Positions 1-6,498 of a stretch of 10,509 nt of DNA are shown one piece after another. The position numbers and the translations under genes are program-made. Each line of letters starts with the position of its first letter. The stretch's first letter is position 1. The DNA lies in assembly GCA_002409285.1 (NCBI GenBank), contig DHUT01000038.1, positions 1 through 10,509 on the forward strand, given 5' to 3'. Origin of the DNA: Firmicutes bacterium UBA5227. GTDB lineage: Bacteria > Bacillota > Clostridia > Tissierellales > Sedimentibacteraceae. The notes beneath the pieces were generated by a model that had not been told where the DNA came from, made no database searches, and saw nothing but the letters and a program-made list of their open reading frames with translations.

Positions 1-142
1 GACCCCAAGACCTGTTCCAAACCATAATACAGTGATAGTCAATCTTTCGATTATATTTGGAAATTATTTAAGAGGGAAAAAGTGCAGGGTGTTTACTGAT
101 GGTTATACATAGTCTTTTTTCTAATATATACTTAATGCATTA

Positions 143-1366
143 TCACAGCCATGTTACAGGAATGCTTATATTTTTTTCATTAATACGAATACCCTTATCA
201 TACATACACACTATGCATCCTGTTCCGGCATTCATGCCATTTATTTTGTCAAGCACCGAAAAGTTCTCAATATGCTCTTTGCCTGGGTTGGAGGTCTTTT
301 TAATTTCAACCGGGTATAATGTGCCGTTTTCTTCTATTAATACATCAATTTCTTTAGCGTCCTTATCCCTGTAGTAATAAACCGGCGGTTCTAATATTCC
401 TGCACTATAATAGCTCTTAAGTATTTCAGATATAACAAATGTTTCAAAAAATGCTCCGGACATTGCTCCGGCTTCTATCACTTCGGGAGAATTCCACCTG
501 GTGAGATATGCAGCAAGACCTGTATCCAGAAAATATATTTTAGGTGTCTTTACAGATCTTTTCATAATGTTATTATAATATGGCTTTAGCAAATAGACTA
601 TATTTGATGAAATTAAAACAGAAAGCCATCTGTCAGCAGTAGGTACACTTATGCCAATCTCATTGGCAACAGCTGTCATGTTAAGCATCTGCGAAGTCCT
701 AGCCGCAATTGCAGTCATAAATCTGATGAATTTCAATTCATCACCAACATTTGTAAGCTCTCTTACATCACGCTCAATATATGTTTTTACATATGAACCA
801 TAAAACAACTGCCAATCAAGTTCGTTGGCGTACATGGCAGGCATAGAGCCTTTAAAAATAATTTCCCATATTTCCTTATAATCTAACTCTATTGCTGAAA
901 GACTTCTTTTATTTATAAAATCCTCAGATGGTATAAAAGCTTCGTTAAAATCATCTTCCATAATTTCACGGAGTGACAGCCCTAATAAATTGATTATTGC
1001 TATTCTTCCGGCAAGGCTTTCGCTGACATTTTTCATCATTTTAAATTGCTGTGAACCAGTAAGGTAGAATTGACCTCTTTTCCCACTTTCATCGGAAATC
1101 ATTTTAATATATCTGAATAATTCAGGGGCATACTGTATTTCGTCCACCATTACAGGCGGAGGTGTTGTTTTAAAAAAACTTCCTGATTCTTCATTAGCAC
1201 TTTGAAGCAAGATGGGGTCGTCTAATGTCACATATGAAATATCCTTCGTAACGTGTTTCAACACAGTTGTTTTGCCAACCTGTCTTGCTCCTGTTACAAG
1301 AACAGCCGGAAACATTTTGGCTCCCTTAATTATAGTACTTTCAACATTACGTTTTATATATTTCAT
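143..1366 (-). CDS. AAA-type ATPase with C-terminal DUF4143 domain
   Basis: This 407-residue protein belongs to the widespread AAA_14/DUF4143 family of P-loop ATPases, whose cellular role is unsettled. Visible motifs are Walker A GARQVGKT (residues 26-33), Walker B PVMVDEI (71-77, with the D-E pair), a sensor-like strand YLTGSQQF (101-108) and an arginine-finger candidate in SLAGRI (R121). The C-terminal part has the family signatures IYFLDTGLAAYL (277-288) and GAFFETFVISEI (304-315). It ends with a PD-(D/E)xK nuclease-like pattern: D341 in AKEIDVLIEE and E354-x-K356 in YPVEIKK. Length is normal for the family. The ATG has a GGAGG site upstream (AGTCGGAGGTTGTA-ATG) and the reading frame ends in tandem stops, TGA TAA. 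The gene stands alone behind its own promoter (1399-1427). Family assignment is firm; the substrate is unknown. Confidence 0.93.
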   Translation of the reverse strand: MKYIKRNVESTIIKGAKMFPAVLVTGARQVGKTTVLKHVTKDISYVTLDDPILLQSANEESGSFFKTTPPPVMVDEIQYAPELFRYIKMISDESGKRGQFYLTGSQQFKMMKNVSESLAGRIAIINLLGLSLREIMEDDFNEAFIPSEDFINKRSLSAIELDYKEIWEIIFKGSMPAMYANELDWQLFYGSYVKTYIERDVRELTNVGDELKFIRFMTAIAARTSQMLNMTAVANEIGISVPTADRWLSVLISSNIVYLLKPYYNNIMKRSVKTPKIYFLDTGLAAYLTRWNSPEVIEAGAMSGAFFETFVISEILKSYYSAGILEPPVYYYRDKDAKEIDVLIEENGTLYPVEIKKTSNPGKEHIENFSVLDKINGMNAGTGCIVCMYDKGIRINEKNISIPVTWL

Positions 1367-1398
1367 TACAACCTCCGACTAATTTAATATTTAATATT

Positions 1399-1427
1399 AT
1401 TATAGCCAAAATATAAAAAAATATCAA
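1399..1427 (-). promoter_or_regulatory. sigma-A promoter of the DUF4143 ATPase gene
   Basis: On the minus strand, -35 TTGATA (1422-1427) and -10 TATAAT (1399-1404) are separated by 17 bases. The ATG follows about 33 bases after the -10. It is a close match to the housekeeping consensus in an otherwise A+T-rich stretch. Confidence 0.65.
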
Positions 1428-1466
1428 GTCTAAAATGAAATGATTTATGCGGAAGAGATTCTAAAT

Positions 1467-1496
1467 TTGTTTAATTTTGTAAACCTGTGATATAAT
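1467..1496 (+). promoter_or_regulatory. orphan plus-strand sigma-A-like promoter
   Basis: On the plus strand, TTGTTT (1467-1472), an 18-base spacer and an extended -10, TGA-TATAAT (1488-1496), make a good promoter match. No gene follows on the plus strand. Transcripts would enter the 3' end of the rhomboid-like gene as antisense RNA, or produce a short RNA. It may be the remnant of a lost gene, or chance in A+T-rich DNA. Confidence 0.4.
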
Positions 1497-1652
1497 ACTT
1501 GATAATGTAAGCACTCAATGGCATTTACGCAATAAGGCTTTTCTCAAAAAATTTTGACTTAATAATTTTTTAAACTTAATATATTCCATTTACACAGATT
1601 GTTTTACACTCCCTGTATAGATGGATATATAAGCGTAAGCTAAAAACCGGTT

Positions 1653-2318
1653 CTATTTCCAGCCATCTTTATAATTTTTCATTTCTTTTTTGAAATTCCT
1701 TCTTGTTGCACCGTATTTTCTCTGGTTCTGTATATAATTAATTAAATCACTGCCAAAGAAAATAAAGAAATTAATCAAGGATGCTATAGCGGCAATTCTG
1801 GTACTCATAGTTCCAAAAATCAAGCTGAAAATGAAATATGCCCAATCCAGATATGCAATCCATTTAACCTTAACAGGAAGCATAAAAAATAATAGTATTT
1901 CTACGTCAGGAAACAAATAGGCAAATGCAAGAAAGAGTGATAAATTCAAATAAACACTGGTTCCTGAACCTGTCAAAAATGCTGCGATAATTGTACCTAT
2001 CATCCCAAAAAGATAGTAAATATTAAATTTAAATGTCCCCCACTCATTTTCAAGTGTCGTTCCCATCATATAATAAAAATACATAACAAATGCAATGGTA
2101 ATAATTGATGAAGCTGGTGGTATAAAAATAAAGGTTATTATTCTCCACACCTGTCCTTTCATAATTAAACCGGGTATAAAAGCCAGGTACTGGTAAGCTG
2201 ATATATTCAATACATATTGTACTATATATACTGCCATAGTTATGCCGATTATGTAATTCATTAAATTTGGTATGGCATAGCGGCCAAATTTTCTTTCAAG
2301 TTTATTTAACCATTTCAT
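1653..2318 (-). CDS. rhomboid-like polytopic membrane protein, probably inactive as a protease
   Basis: A 221-residue protein with about five or six hydrophobic segments (roughly residues 18-38, 60-85, 97-117, 122-147, 155-170, 173-195) and a basic cytosolic tail. The rhomboid fold is suggested by GQVWRIITFIF (55-65), which matches the L1-loop/TM2 WR signature, and by a TM2-TM3 segment like the family's, GTTLENEWGTFKFNIYYLFG (86-105). The catalytic features are missing. The segment that should hold the GxSG serine reads YLNLSLFLAFAYLFP, and the last helices contain no histidine in the expected position. It therefore resembles pseudo-rhomboids or derlin-like proteins and may act as a membrane chaperone or binding factor rather than a protease; that is inference. 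The start is supported by a GGAAGG site. It lies 29 bases behind the methyltransferase gene and probably shares its transcript. Confidence 0.75.
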   Translation of the reverse strand: MKWLNKLERKFGRYAIPNLMNYIIGITMAVYIVQYVLNISAYQYLAFIPGLIMKGQVWRIITFIFIPPASSIITIAFVMYFYYMMGTTLENEWGTFKFNIYYLFGMIGTIIAAFLTGSGTSVYLNLSLFLAFAYLFPDVEILLFFMLPVKVKWIAYLDWAYFIFSLIFGTMSTRIAAIASLINFFIFFGSDLINYIQNQRKYGATRRNFKKEMKNYKDGWK

Positions 2319-2347
2319 ATAATTTTCCTTCCATATTTATAAAAAAT

Positions 2348-3025
2348 TTATAAAAAGCTTTCCTTAATTAAGTGCTGCTTCGCCAAAATAAAGTAATGCT
2401 TGCTGTTCTGCTCTTTTCCCTCAAAGTAACAATCATCTGTATGTCGTATTCTCTCAATATCGAAATCGGCAAACAACTTTAATACATCTTTCAATGTAAC
2501 ATAGAAATGAGGTATTCCTTTTTCAGGTCCCGCAGAAGTTTTTACTACTGTGTTTTCATCAAGCTTTGGGTACCCCGTATCTTTAAATGACCAAGATTCC
2601 TTTGAACATAGAGTAAGATAAACTTCTCCATTGGGTTTCAAAACCCTGCTAACTTCTGACAGAATTTTTTCCATTCCCTGAGTATCTGTATGTGATACGA
2701 CATGGTAGGCAAAGACACAGTCGAATGAGTCGTCCTTGTAGGGAAGACTAAGCATATCCGCAACATTTAAATCAACAGCTAATCCTTCATTTTTTGCCCA
2801 TTTTTCTAAATGGTTTATACCCTCTTGTGACAAGTCAAACGCCGAAACATTAAATCCCTGTTTAGCAAAAAATATAGCATGCCTTCCTAAACCACTGCCA
2901 AAATCAAGGACATCTTTATAGCCGTTTTCCTTCCATCGATTTGCAATATAATAACTCTCCTCACTTGGTCTTAACCAAATAAGGTTGTTCTCTTCTTTCC
3001 AATTCCATTCTTTTGAATCTGTCAT
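2348..3025 (-). CDS. class I SAM-dependent methyltransferase
   Basis: A 225-residue Rossmann-fold methyltransferase, predicted cytosolic. Motif I is DVLDFGSGLGRHAIFFAKQG (residues 38-57). The acidic residue ending strand 2 is D64 in SAFDLS. VADML (88-92) supplies the adenine-binding acid, FDCVFAYHVVSH (101-112) is the motif IV region, and ILSEVSRVLKPNGEVYLTL (121-139) is the post-motif signature common to the ubiE/TehB-like small-molecule group. The substrate cannot be read from sequence. The ATG at 3025 is supported by AGAGGTGA just upstream. It lies 35 bases behind the AlkZ-like gene and 29 bases ahead of the rhomboid-like gene, so all three are likely co-transcribed. Confidence 0.9.
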   Translation of the reverse strand: MTDSKEWNWKEENNLIWLRPSEESYYIANRWKENGYKDVLDFGSGLGRHAIFFAKQGFNVSAFDLSQEGINHLEKWAKNEGLAVDLNVADMLSLPYKDDSFDCVFAYHVVSHTDTQGMEKILSEVSRVLKPNGEVYLTLCSKESWSFKDTGYPKLDENTVVKTSAGPEKGIPHFYVTLKDVLKLFADFDIERIRHTDDCYFEGKEQNSKHYFILAKQHLIKESFL

Positions 3026-3060
3026 TTTTCACCTCTGAAACTTTTAATTTTTGCAAAAAC

Positions 3061-3615
3061 TTATTTAATAAATTTTTCAAATTCCTTTTCGGGCATTGTG
3101 CGTGTGAGTATTATTTTCAACTCTTTGTGCGGTTCTTCTTTTATGGTTGGTATATCAACACATTTCTCCCATTTTTCTGCCGTGCAATAAACAAGAGTTG
3201 ACCAATTTGAGTTAAGAAATTCTCCGTTTTTATAAGCAGTTATATACATATTTTCTAATAAGAAATTGAAAGCCTTTGAAAATATACTTGATTCCATGCG
3301 TGTAAGAAGCTTTAATTCAGTCATAAACAAAGGTCCTGACTGCCGTATAGCATCATAAATTATTGTTGCATCGTAAGGCATGAGTTTCTTATTTTTACAT
3401 TGCTTGAGCAGAAAATAAACAGAATTTGACAAATATGTGGTACGTTTTCGGTATGCTTTGCAATAAAATAGCTCATGGGAATCTATTAATGCAGTTGCAT
3501 CTGTCCAACTAAACCCTATGTCAGATAGAGACGGTAAATAGGGATTAACATTGCATGTTATTATCCCTGCATATTCAAGATAATCTTTAAGCCTGTTCAA
3601 ATATTCTGTACTCAT
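3061..3615 (-). CDS. AlkZ-related winged-helix protein (tentative)
   Basis: A 184-residue protein of uncertain identity. The central part, GPLFMTELKLLTRME followed by IFSKAFNFLLENMYITAYKNGE and a W...YCTAEKWE segment, reads like the winged-helix module of the AlkZ/YcaQ DNA-glycosylase family. In that family, G-P-x-x-x-x-E-L introduces a helix-turn-helix and a WE/aromatic element follows. The protein is only about half the length of a full AlkZ glycosylase, so it is at most an AlkZ-related protein, and glycosylase activity should not be assumed. I chose ATG at 3615 because AGGTGA sits about six bases before it. A GTG at 3624, three codons further upstream, overlaps that ribosome-binding site. 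It follows mazF by about 50 bases and precedes the methyltransferase by 35. The assignment is from pattern memory only. Confidence 0.7.
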   Translation of the reverse strand: MSTEYLNRLKDYLEYAGIITCNVNPYLPSLSDIGFSWTDATALIDSHELFYCKAYRKRTTYLSNSVYFLLKQCKNKKLMPYDATIIYDAIRQSGPLFMTELKLLTRMESSIFSKAFNFLLENMYITAYKNGEFLNSNWSTLVYCTAEKWEKCVDIPTIKEEPHKELKIILTRTMPEKEFEKFIK

Positions 3616-3663
3616 GCGCTTCACCTAATAAACGATTGATACAATTTTCTTCTATAAATGTTT

Positions 3664-4038
3664 TTAAGAGTCCAACAGTTTTTCATAGATAGCATTAAAA
3701 ATAATATTACATTTACTCAATACTTCCTTTGGAGCCTTTTCTATAAATTCATAATCCCTTTCACCTAAATTCAACACTTTAATCTGATCCATAAGGATAT
3801 CACCTTTAGTAATAATATTAAATTCGTCAAGATTTACCTTGGTAAAGAAAGTACTTGTTGAATTTATTATGGGAACAACAGTTACAATCCCATTTAATTC
3901 TTTTTGTGTAAGTGGGTCAGAAATTATAAGTCCCGGACGATATCCTTTCTGTTCATGACCTTTAGATGGTAAAAAATTAATTTTAATTATATCTCCAAAT
4001 TCTAAGTTGTTATAATTGTTTTTATTAATATTTGCCAT
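3664..4038 (-). CDS. mazF: MazF/PemK-family endoribonuclease toxin
   Basis: A 124-residue toxin of the MazF/PemK/ChpB family (E. coli MazF has 111), which cleaves RNA in the cytosol when free of antitoxin. The N-terminal block GDIIKINF-LPSKGHEQKGYRPGLIIS (residues 15-40) matches the MazF GDL..VDF.P..GSEQ.G.RP signature, with R34 at the catalytic arginine position. GDILMDQIKVLNL (79-91) matches the second conserved block. The strand that normally carries the catalytic threonine reads VVPIINSTS, so Ile58/Asn59 stand where Thr is expected; activity or specificity may be altered. The frame is open upstream to 4086, but ATG 4038 is the likely start. It falls four bases after the mazE stop (TAG-CATA-ATG), a typical translationally coupled arrangement, and it begins at the conserved domain edge. 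Transcription comes from the mazE promoter. Confidence 0.92.
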   Translation of the reverse strand: MANINKNNYNNLEFGDIIKINFLPSKGHEQKGYRPGLIISDPLTQKELNGIVTVVPIINSTSTFFTKVNLDEFNIITKGDILMDQIKVLNLGERDYEFIEKAPKEVLSKCNIIFNAIYEKLLDS

Positions 4039-4042
4039 TATG

Positions 4043-4300
4043 CTACCACTCTTCTTTTCCCACAGGGTTACACCAGCCAATATCAATCTTTTGATTTAGT
4101 TTTTCACCTTTTGATTTTTCTGCCAGCATTTCAAATTTTGATTTTTCCTGTGTCTTTTTCAATATAAGTTTATTTCCTTCTACATCCATATTAAAGCTTA
4201 TGTTTTCAAAGTTATTACTATCTATATTAAGCTTTTCCAATATTACCTTTGGTATGCGTATAGCCGCACTGTTACCCCACTTGGATAAGTTTGTATGCAT
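4043..4300 (-). CDS. mazE: MazE-family (AbrB-fold) antitoxin
   Basis: An 85-residue antitoxin, close to the 82 residues of E. coli MazE. The N-terminus, MHTNLSKWGNSAAIRIPKVI (1-20), is the canonical swapped-hairpin AbrB DNA-binding motif (K-W-G-N-S...R-I-P). The rest of the hairpin continues through NKLILKK (about residues 43-49). The acidic and polar C-terminal tail, ending in DIGWCNPVGKEEW, matches the toxin-wrapping end of MazE proteins (D-x-G-x-x-x-G-x-E-x-W). The start is supported by GAGAGGTG six to seven bases upstream. It is the first gene of the operon. The protein presumably represses its own promoter by binding the paired octamers overlapping the -10 (4334-4351). Confidence 0.93.
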   Translation of the reverse strand: MHTNLSKWGNSAAIRIPKVILEKLNIDSNNFENISFNMDVEGNKLILKKTQEKSKFEMLAEKSKGEKLNQKIDIGWCNPVGKEEW

Positions 4301-4332
4301 TTATAACACCTCTCTGTACTAAATCTATAGTT

Positions 4333-4361
4333 AGTATATACTCGTATATACATATTGTCAA
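4333..4361 (-). promoter_or_regulatory. strong sigma-A promoter of the mazEF operon
   Basis: On the minus strand, a perfect -35 TTGACA (4356-4361), a 17-base spacer and -10 TATACT (4333-4338) lie about 33 bases before the mazE ATG. This is the best housekeeping promoter in the window, and the only convincing one between mazE and the end of the rhomboid-like gene. It may therefore drive five genes. Confidence 0.82.
4334..4351. promoter_or_regulatory. putative MazE operator: paired palindromic octamers
   Basis: GTATATAC-TC-GTATATAC reads as two copies of a self-complementary octamer spaced 10 bases centre to centre, one helical turn. One copy overlaps the -10 and the other lies in the spacer, so bound protein would block RNA polymerase. 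Autorepression by MazE is known for the family; its use of this particular site is inferred. Confidence 0.6.
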
Positions 4362-4443
4362 GTAATAATATTTACAATTATTTTTACATAGATAGTGAAT
4401 TGAATGACTTTCATGACGGAACTGCAGAATATAATGTAATGAA

Positions 4444-4479
4444 TAAAAATACCTGTGCAAATCCTCTTTTTACACAGGT
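4444..4479 (-). terminator. intrinsic terminator of splB
   Basis: On the minus strand, ACCTGTG and CACAGGT pair (4473-4479 with 4451-4457). The stem extends inward by a U-G and three A-U pairs, giving an 11-bp stem with a 7-base loop. ATTTTTATT follows. It begins about 20 bases after the splB stop and separates splB from the mazEF promoter. Confidence 0.85.
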
Positions 4480-4499
4480 GTTCAATCACTACGATTTTG

Positions 4500-5522
4500 T
4501 TAGATGATGTATTTAATTTTTCTATTTTGGAAAAGCTCTTCTATATCTTTTTCAAAAAATTGTTTTATTTCATCTAAATTCTCTTTCGGGTATACATATT
4601 TTCCATAACCAAACTGACCATATTTATATTTTCGTTCTTCATCAACCATAGGCAGTGCGCTTTCAGGGAATACCTGAAGTATCCTGTTTTTAGCCGTCGT
4701 TGTATAGCGGTGAGATATAATTTCGAAAGTTACCGGAAATTTCAAAGCCTTAGGAATCTCTGATTTTAGCCTTAGAAGCAAATCATGGTACTCTTCTTTC
4801 CAATTAGGATATATGAATACGGGGGCAATTAAATATCCTATGGGATAACCTGACTCTGCAGCATTTATGCTTGCCTCTATCCTTTTATCCCTGGATGCTG
4901 TAAAATGCTCATATTTTTCTATTACAGAGGTAGTGTTAATACTGAATCTTATTTCTGTATGTCCATTATGTTCTAAATTTAGTAATGAATCTATATCATT
5001 ATACTTCGTTACGAATCTAAACCTTCCATTTTCCTCACTCCCAAAGAATGTTATGGCTTTTTTCAATGAATGGGTGTATGGTTCAACCGGTACCGGATCA
5101 GATGTAGCAGCTCCTTCAAATATGGTTTCTTCAGGAACCCTTTCGTTTATATATTTCTTCGCCTGATTAAGAATATCATCTACGTTAGCGTATACTTTTA
5201 CAAAGGGCTTATCCCCTAACATAGTATTTAAGTAACAATACTCGCATTGTCCCATACAGCCTGATACCAGCGGCATCTGATAATGTGCAGATGGCTTGCA
5301 TGTCTGAAATTTTAACCCCTTTTTAATTCCGACAATCAAAGTCCTTTTCCCTTCTTTATATTGCTCACACAGAACGTCACCCGGAATATATTGTTTTATT
5401 TTATTTGATGATATACTTACTATTTCAACATTGGGATTATCGTTGAATTTGGCAAATATATCCTTAGCCATATCGTATTCCAGTGCTTCTTTCTGAAAGA
5501 TTATCCTTTTTGGTACAAACAT
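4500..5522 (-). CDS. splB: spore photoproduct lyase (radical SAM)
   Basis: A 340-residue homologue of SplB (342 in B. subtilis), which repairs the thymine dimer called spore photoproduct in germinating spores. The [4Fe-4S] motif is GCMGQCEYCYL, with C89, C93 and C96 (CxxxCxxC), and it keeps the Y95/Y97 pair of the Bacillus enzyme. Other family blocks are KPSAHYQMP (76-84), KPFVKVYANVDDIL (105-118), HTEIRFSINT (188-197), DKRIEA (212-217) and the C-terminal RKYKYGQFGYGKYVY. The block that reads EASCTSD in B. subtilis, holding hydrogen-donor Cys141, reads EGAATSD here, so the position is Ala139. C75, just before KPSAHY, is a candidate replacement. The ATG at 5522 has only a modest GGGAT site. 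No clear sigma-G promoter could be placed. It lies downstream of the sigma-factor gene and the relic at 5651-5730. Confidence 0.95.
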   Translation of the reverse strand: MFVPKRIIFQKEALEYDMAKDIFAKFNDNPNVEIVSISSNKIKQYIPGDVLCEQYKEGKRTLIVGIKKGLKFQTCKPSAHYQMPLVSGCMGQCEYCYLNTMLGDKPFVKVYANVDDILNQAKKYINERVPEETIFEGAATSDPVPVEPYTHSLKKAITFFGSEENGRFRFVTKYNDIDSLLNLEHNGHTEIRFSINTTSVIEKYEHFTASRDKRIEASINAAESGYPIGYLIAPVFIYPNWKEEYHDLLLRLKSEIPKALKFPVTFEIISHRYTTTAKNRILQVFPESALPMVDEERKYKYGQFGYGKYVYPKENLDEIKQFFEKDIEELFQNRKIKYII

Positions 5523-5650
5523 TTTTATCCCTGATTAACCGGCAAATCCGATTTTATTCCTTTCTGTTTTGGTGCTTATTATTATATTCATTATGTTCCT
5601 GAATAATTAGCCTTTTATACTTTCACCAAAATCAGCAGGATTTATTCATT

Positions 5651-5730
5651 TTCAAGTCTGAACTCCGTGTTGCCCTTACAATATATTCAGATTAAATGTT
5701 CTATGAACCAGGCGTTTGCTTTGGAGGATA
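5651..5730 (-). pseudogene. decayed fragment of a DUF4367 anti-sigma-like gene
   Basis: This 80-base stretch aligns with 9552-9647 inside the intact DUF4367 gene, in the same orientation. Identical blocks appear in the same order: TGAACTCCGTGT, TATGAACCAGGCG and GGAGGATA (plus-strand spelling). The match covers about residues 92-124 of the intact protein, the end of the membrane segment and the following extracellular part. Several small indels destroy the frame: translation begins AWFIEHLI and then hits a stop, versus AWFIKTFNL in the intact copy. It starts at the base next to the sigma-factor stop codon, exactly where a partner anti-sigma gene would be expected. The remaining bases up to splB show at most a faint further match. 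Confidence 0.72.
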
Positions 5731-6288
5731 TCATTTACTTCTGCTTCCTTCATTCAAATCCCCCTCTTTGAAGTTTTTAAAGGATTCTCTGATTCTCAGC
5801 AGCATTACACGTATAGAGTCAGGCTTTACGTTTAGCTCCTCTGCTATTTCCCTGTTGCTGTAGCCCATGCTTTTCATATTCAATAAAAGCCTGCTTCTGG
5901 GCTTTAACTTATCAACATAAAATTTGAGATCATCATATGAAATGTCTGAAAAAACTGTATCTTCCGCACCTTCAACAAAAGATAAATTATCTTCAAAAGT
6001 ATACATATCACCGCAATAATCTGCATTTTTTTTATCAAGTATTTTATAGGATGTGTTTACGACTGTATTTACAAGATATTTCTTCACTTCATAATCTTCA
6101 GAATTAATTAATTTCTGATAGTTTTTTGCGACTTTAATAAACGCTTCTTCCACTGCGTCCTCTGCTTCATGCCAGTCATTTAATTTGGAATATGCAAGTC
6201 TTATCATTTCTTTTCTGTACTTGCCGTATAGACCACAAATAAATTCTTTTGAATGTTTGTCGAATGAGAATGGCTTTTCGTTATTCAT
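5731..6288 (-). CDS. ECF-like sigma-70 family RNA polymerase sigma factor
   Basis: A 185-residue two-domain sigma factor. Region 2 spans about residues 18-62, with LYGKYRKEMIRLAYSKL and the AEDAVEEAFIKVAKN core that contacts core polymerase and the -10. A linker of about 60 residues follows. Region 4 lies at about 125-173 (LKPRSRLLLNMKSMGYSNREIAEELNVKPDSIRVMLLR in two pieces, the last part being the -35 recognition helix). There is no region 1 or 3, as in ECF factors. The start is supported by a GGGGG-rich site just upstream of ATG 6288. Such genes are usually followed by a membrane anti-sigma gene; here only a broken fragment remains, fused at the stop codon. The last codons (GSRSK) may therefore have been altered by the deletion. 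The likely target promoters are those at 9117-9150 and 9957-9990, but this is inference. Confidence 0.9.
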   Translation of the reverse strand: MNNEKPFSFDKHSKEFICGLYGKYRKEMIRLAYSKLNDWHEAEDAVEEAFIKVAKNYQKLINSEDYEVKKYLVNTVVNTSYKILDKKNADYCGDMYTFEDNLSFVEGAEDTVFSDISYDDLKFYVDKLKPRSRLLLNMKSMGYSNREIAEELNVKPDSIRVMLLRIRESFKNFKEGDLNEGSRSK

Positions 6289-6317
6289 ATTTTTTCCCCC
6301 GATATTATCGTAAGTTA

Positions 6318-6346
6318 ATTTTACATCAATGATCTATGTTTTTCAA
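6318..6346 (-). promoter_or_regulatory. possible sigma-A promoter of the sigma-factor gene
   Basis: On the minus strand, TTGAAA (6341-6346), a 17-base spacer and TAAAAT (6318-6323) lie about 30 bases before the sigma ATG. No TGTAACG/GGGTTT element occurs here, so the gene does not appear to be autoregulated through the motif found at 9117-9150 and 9957-9990. Confidence 0.45.
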
Positions 6347-6498
6347 CAGCTTATTACAAACAAAAAGCTTCATCATTCACAAGATTTACTTACATAGAAA
6401 TTTCATTTCGTTGACATTCATATAAGTAGGTTAAGCAGCCGTTGTCGTGGTACAACCTCATCTACCAAACTATTTAATCCCTAACGATTACATATTGT

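Noticed and set aside
2..112. Open frame at the left edge and the opposite-strand frame reading LTITVLWFGTGLGV
   Set aside because: The first has no start or recognisable product in 38 codons. The second begins near a poor TTG without a ribosome-binding site and leaves the window at once. Neither can be supported.
99..374. 91-codon plus-strand open frame
   Set aside because: Mostly antisense to the DUF4143 ATPase gene, hydrophobic by chance of A+T content, and has no ribosome-binding site.
4867..5166. 99-codon plus-strand open frame
   Set aside because: It lies entirely antisense to splB, which has a full-length family match; there is no ribosome-binding site or promoter.
5540..5620. Continuation of the anti-sigma relic toward splB (minus-strand IIISTKTE versus IIYSNKTD in the intact protein)
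   Set aside because: The match is only a handful of residues and could be chance; I limited the pseudogene call to the clearly aligned 80 bases.
6426..6465. Nested hairpin after the membrane-anchored protein gene (GTTGT/ACAAC inside partial GTAG/CTAC arms)
   Set aside because: Stems are short and compete with each other, and no T-tract follows on either strand, so it cannot be supported as a terminator or riboswitch.
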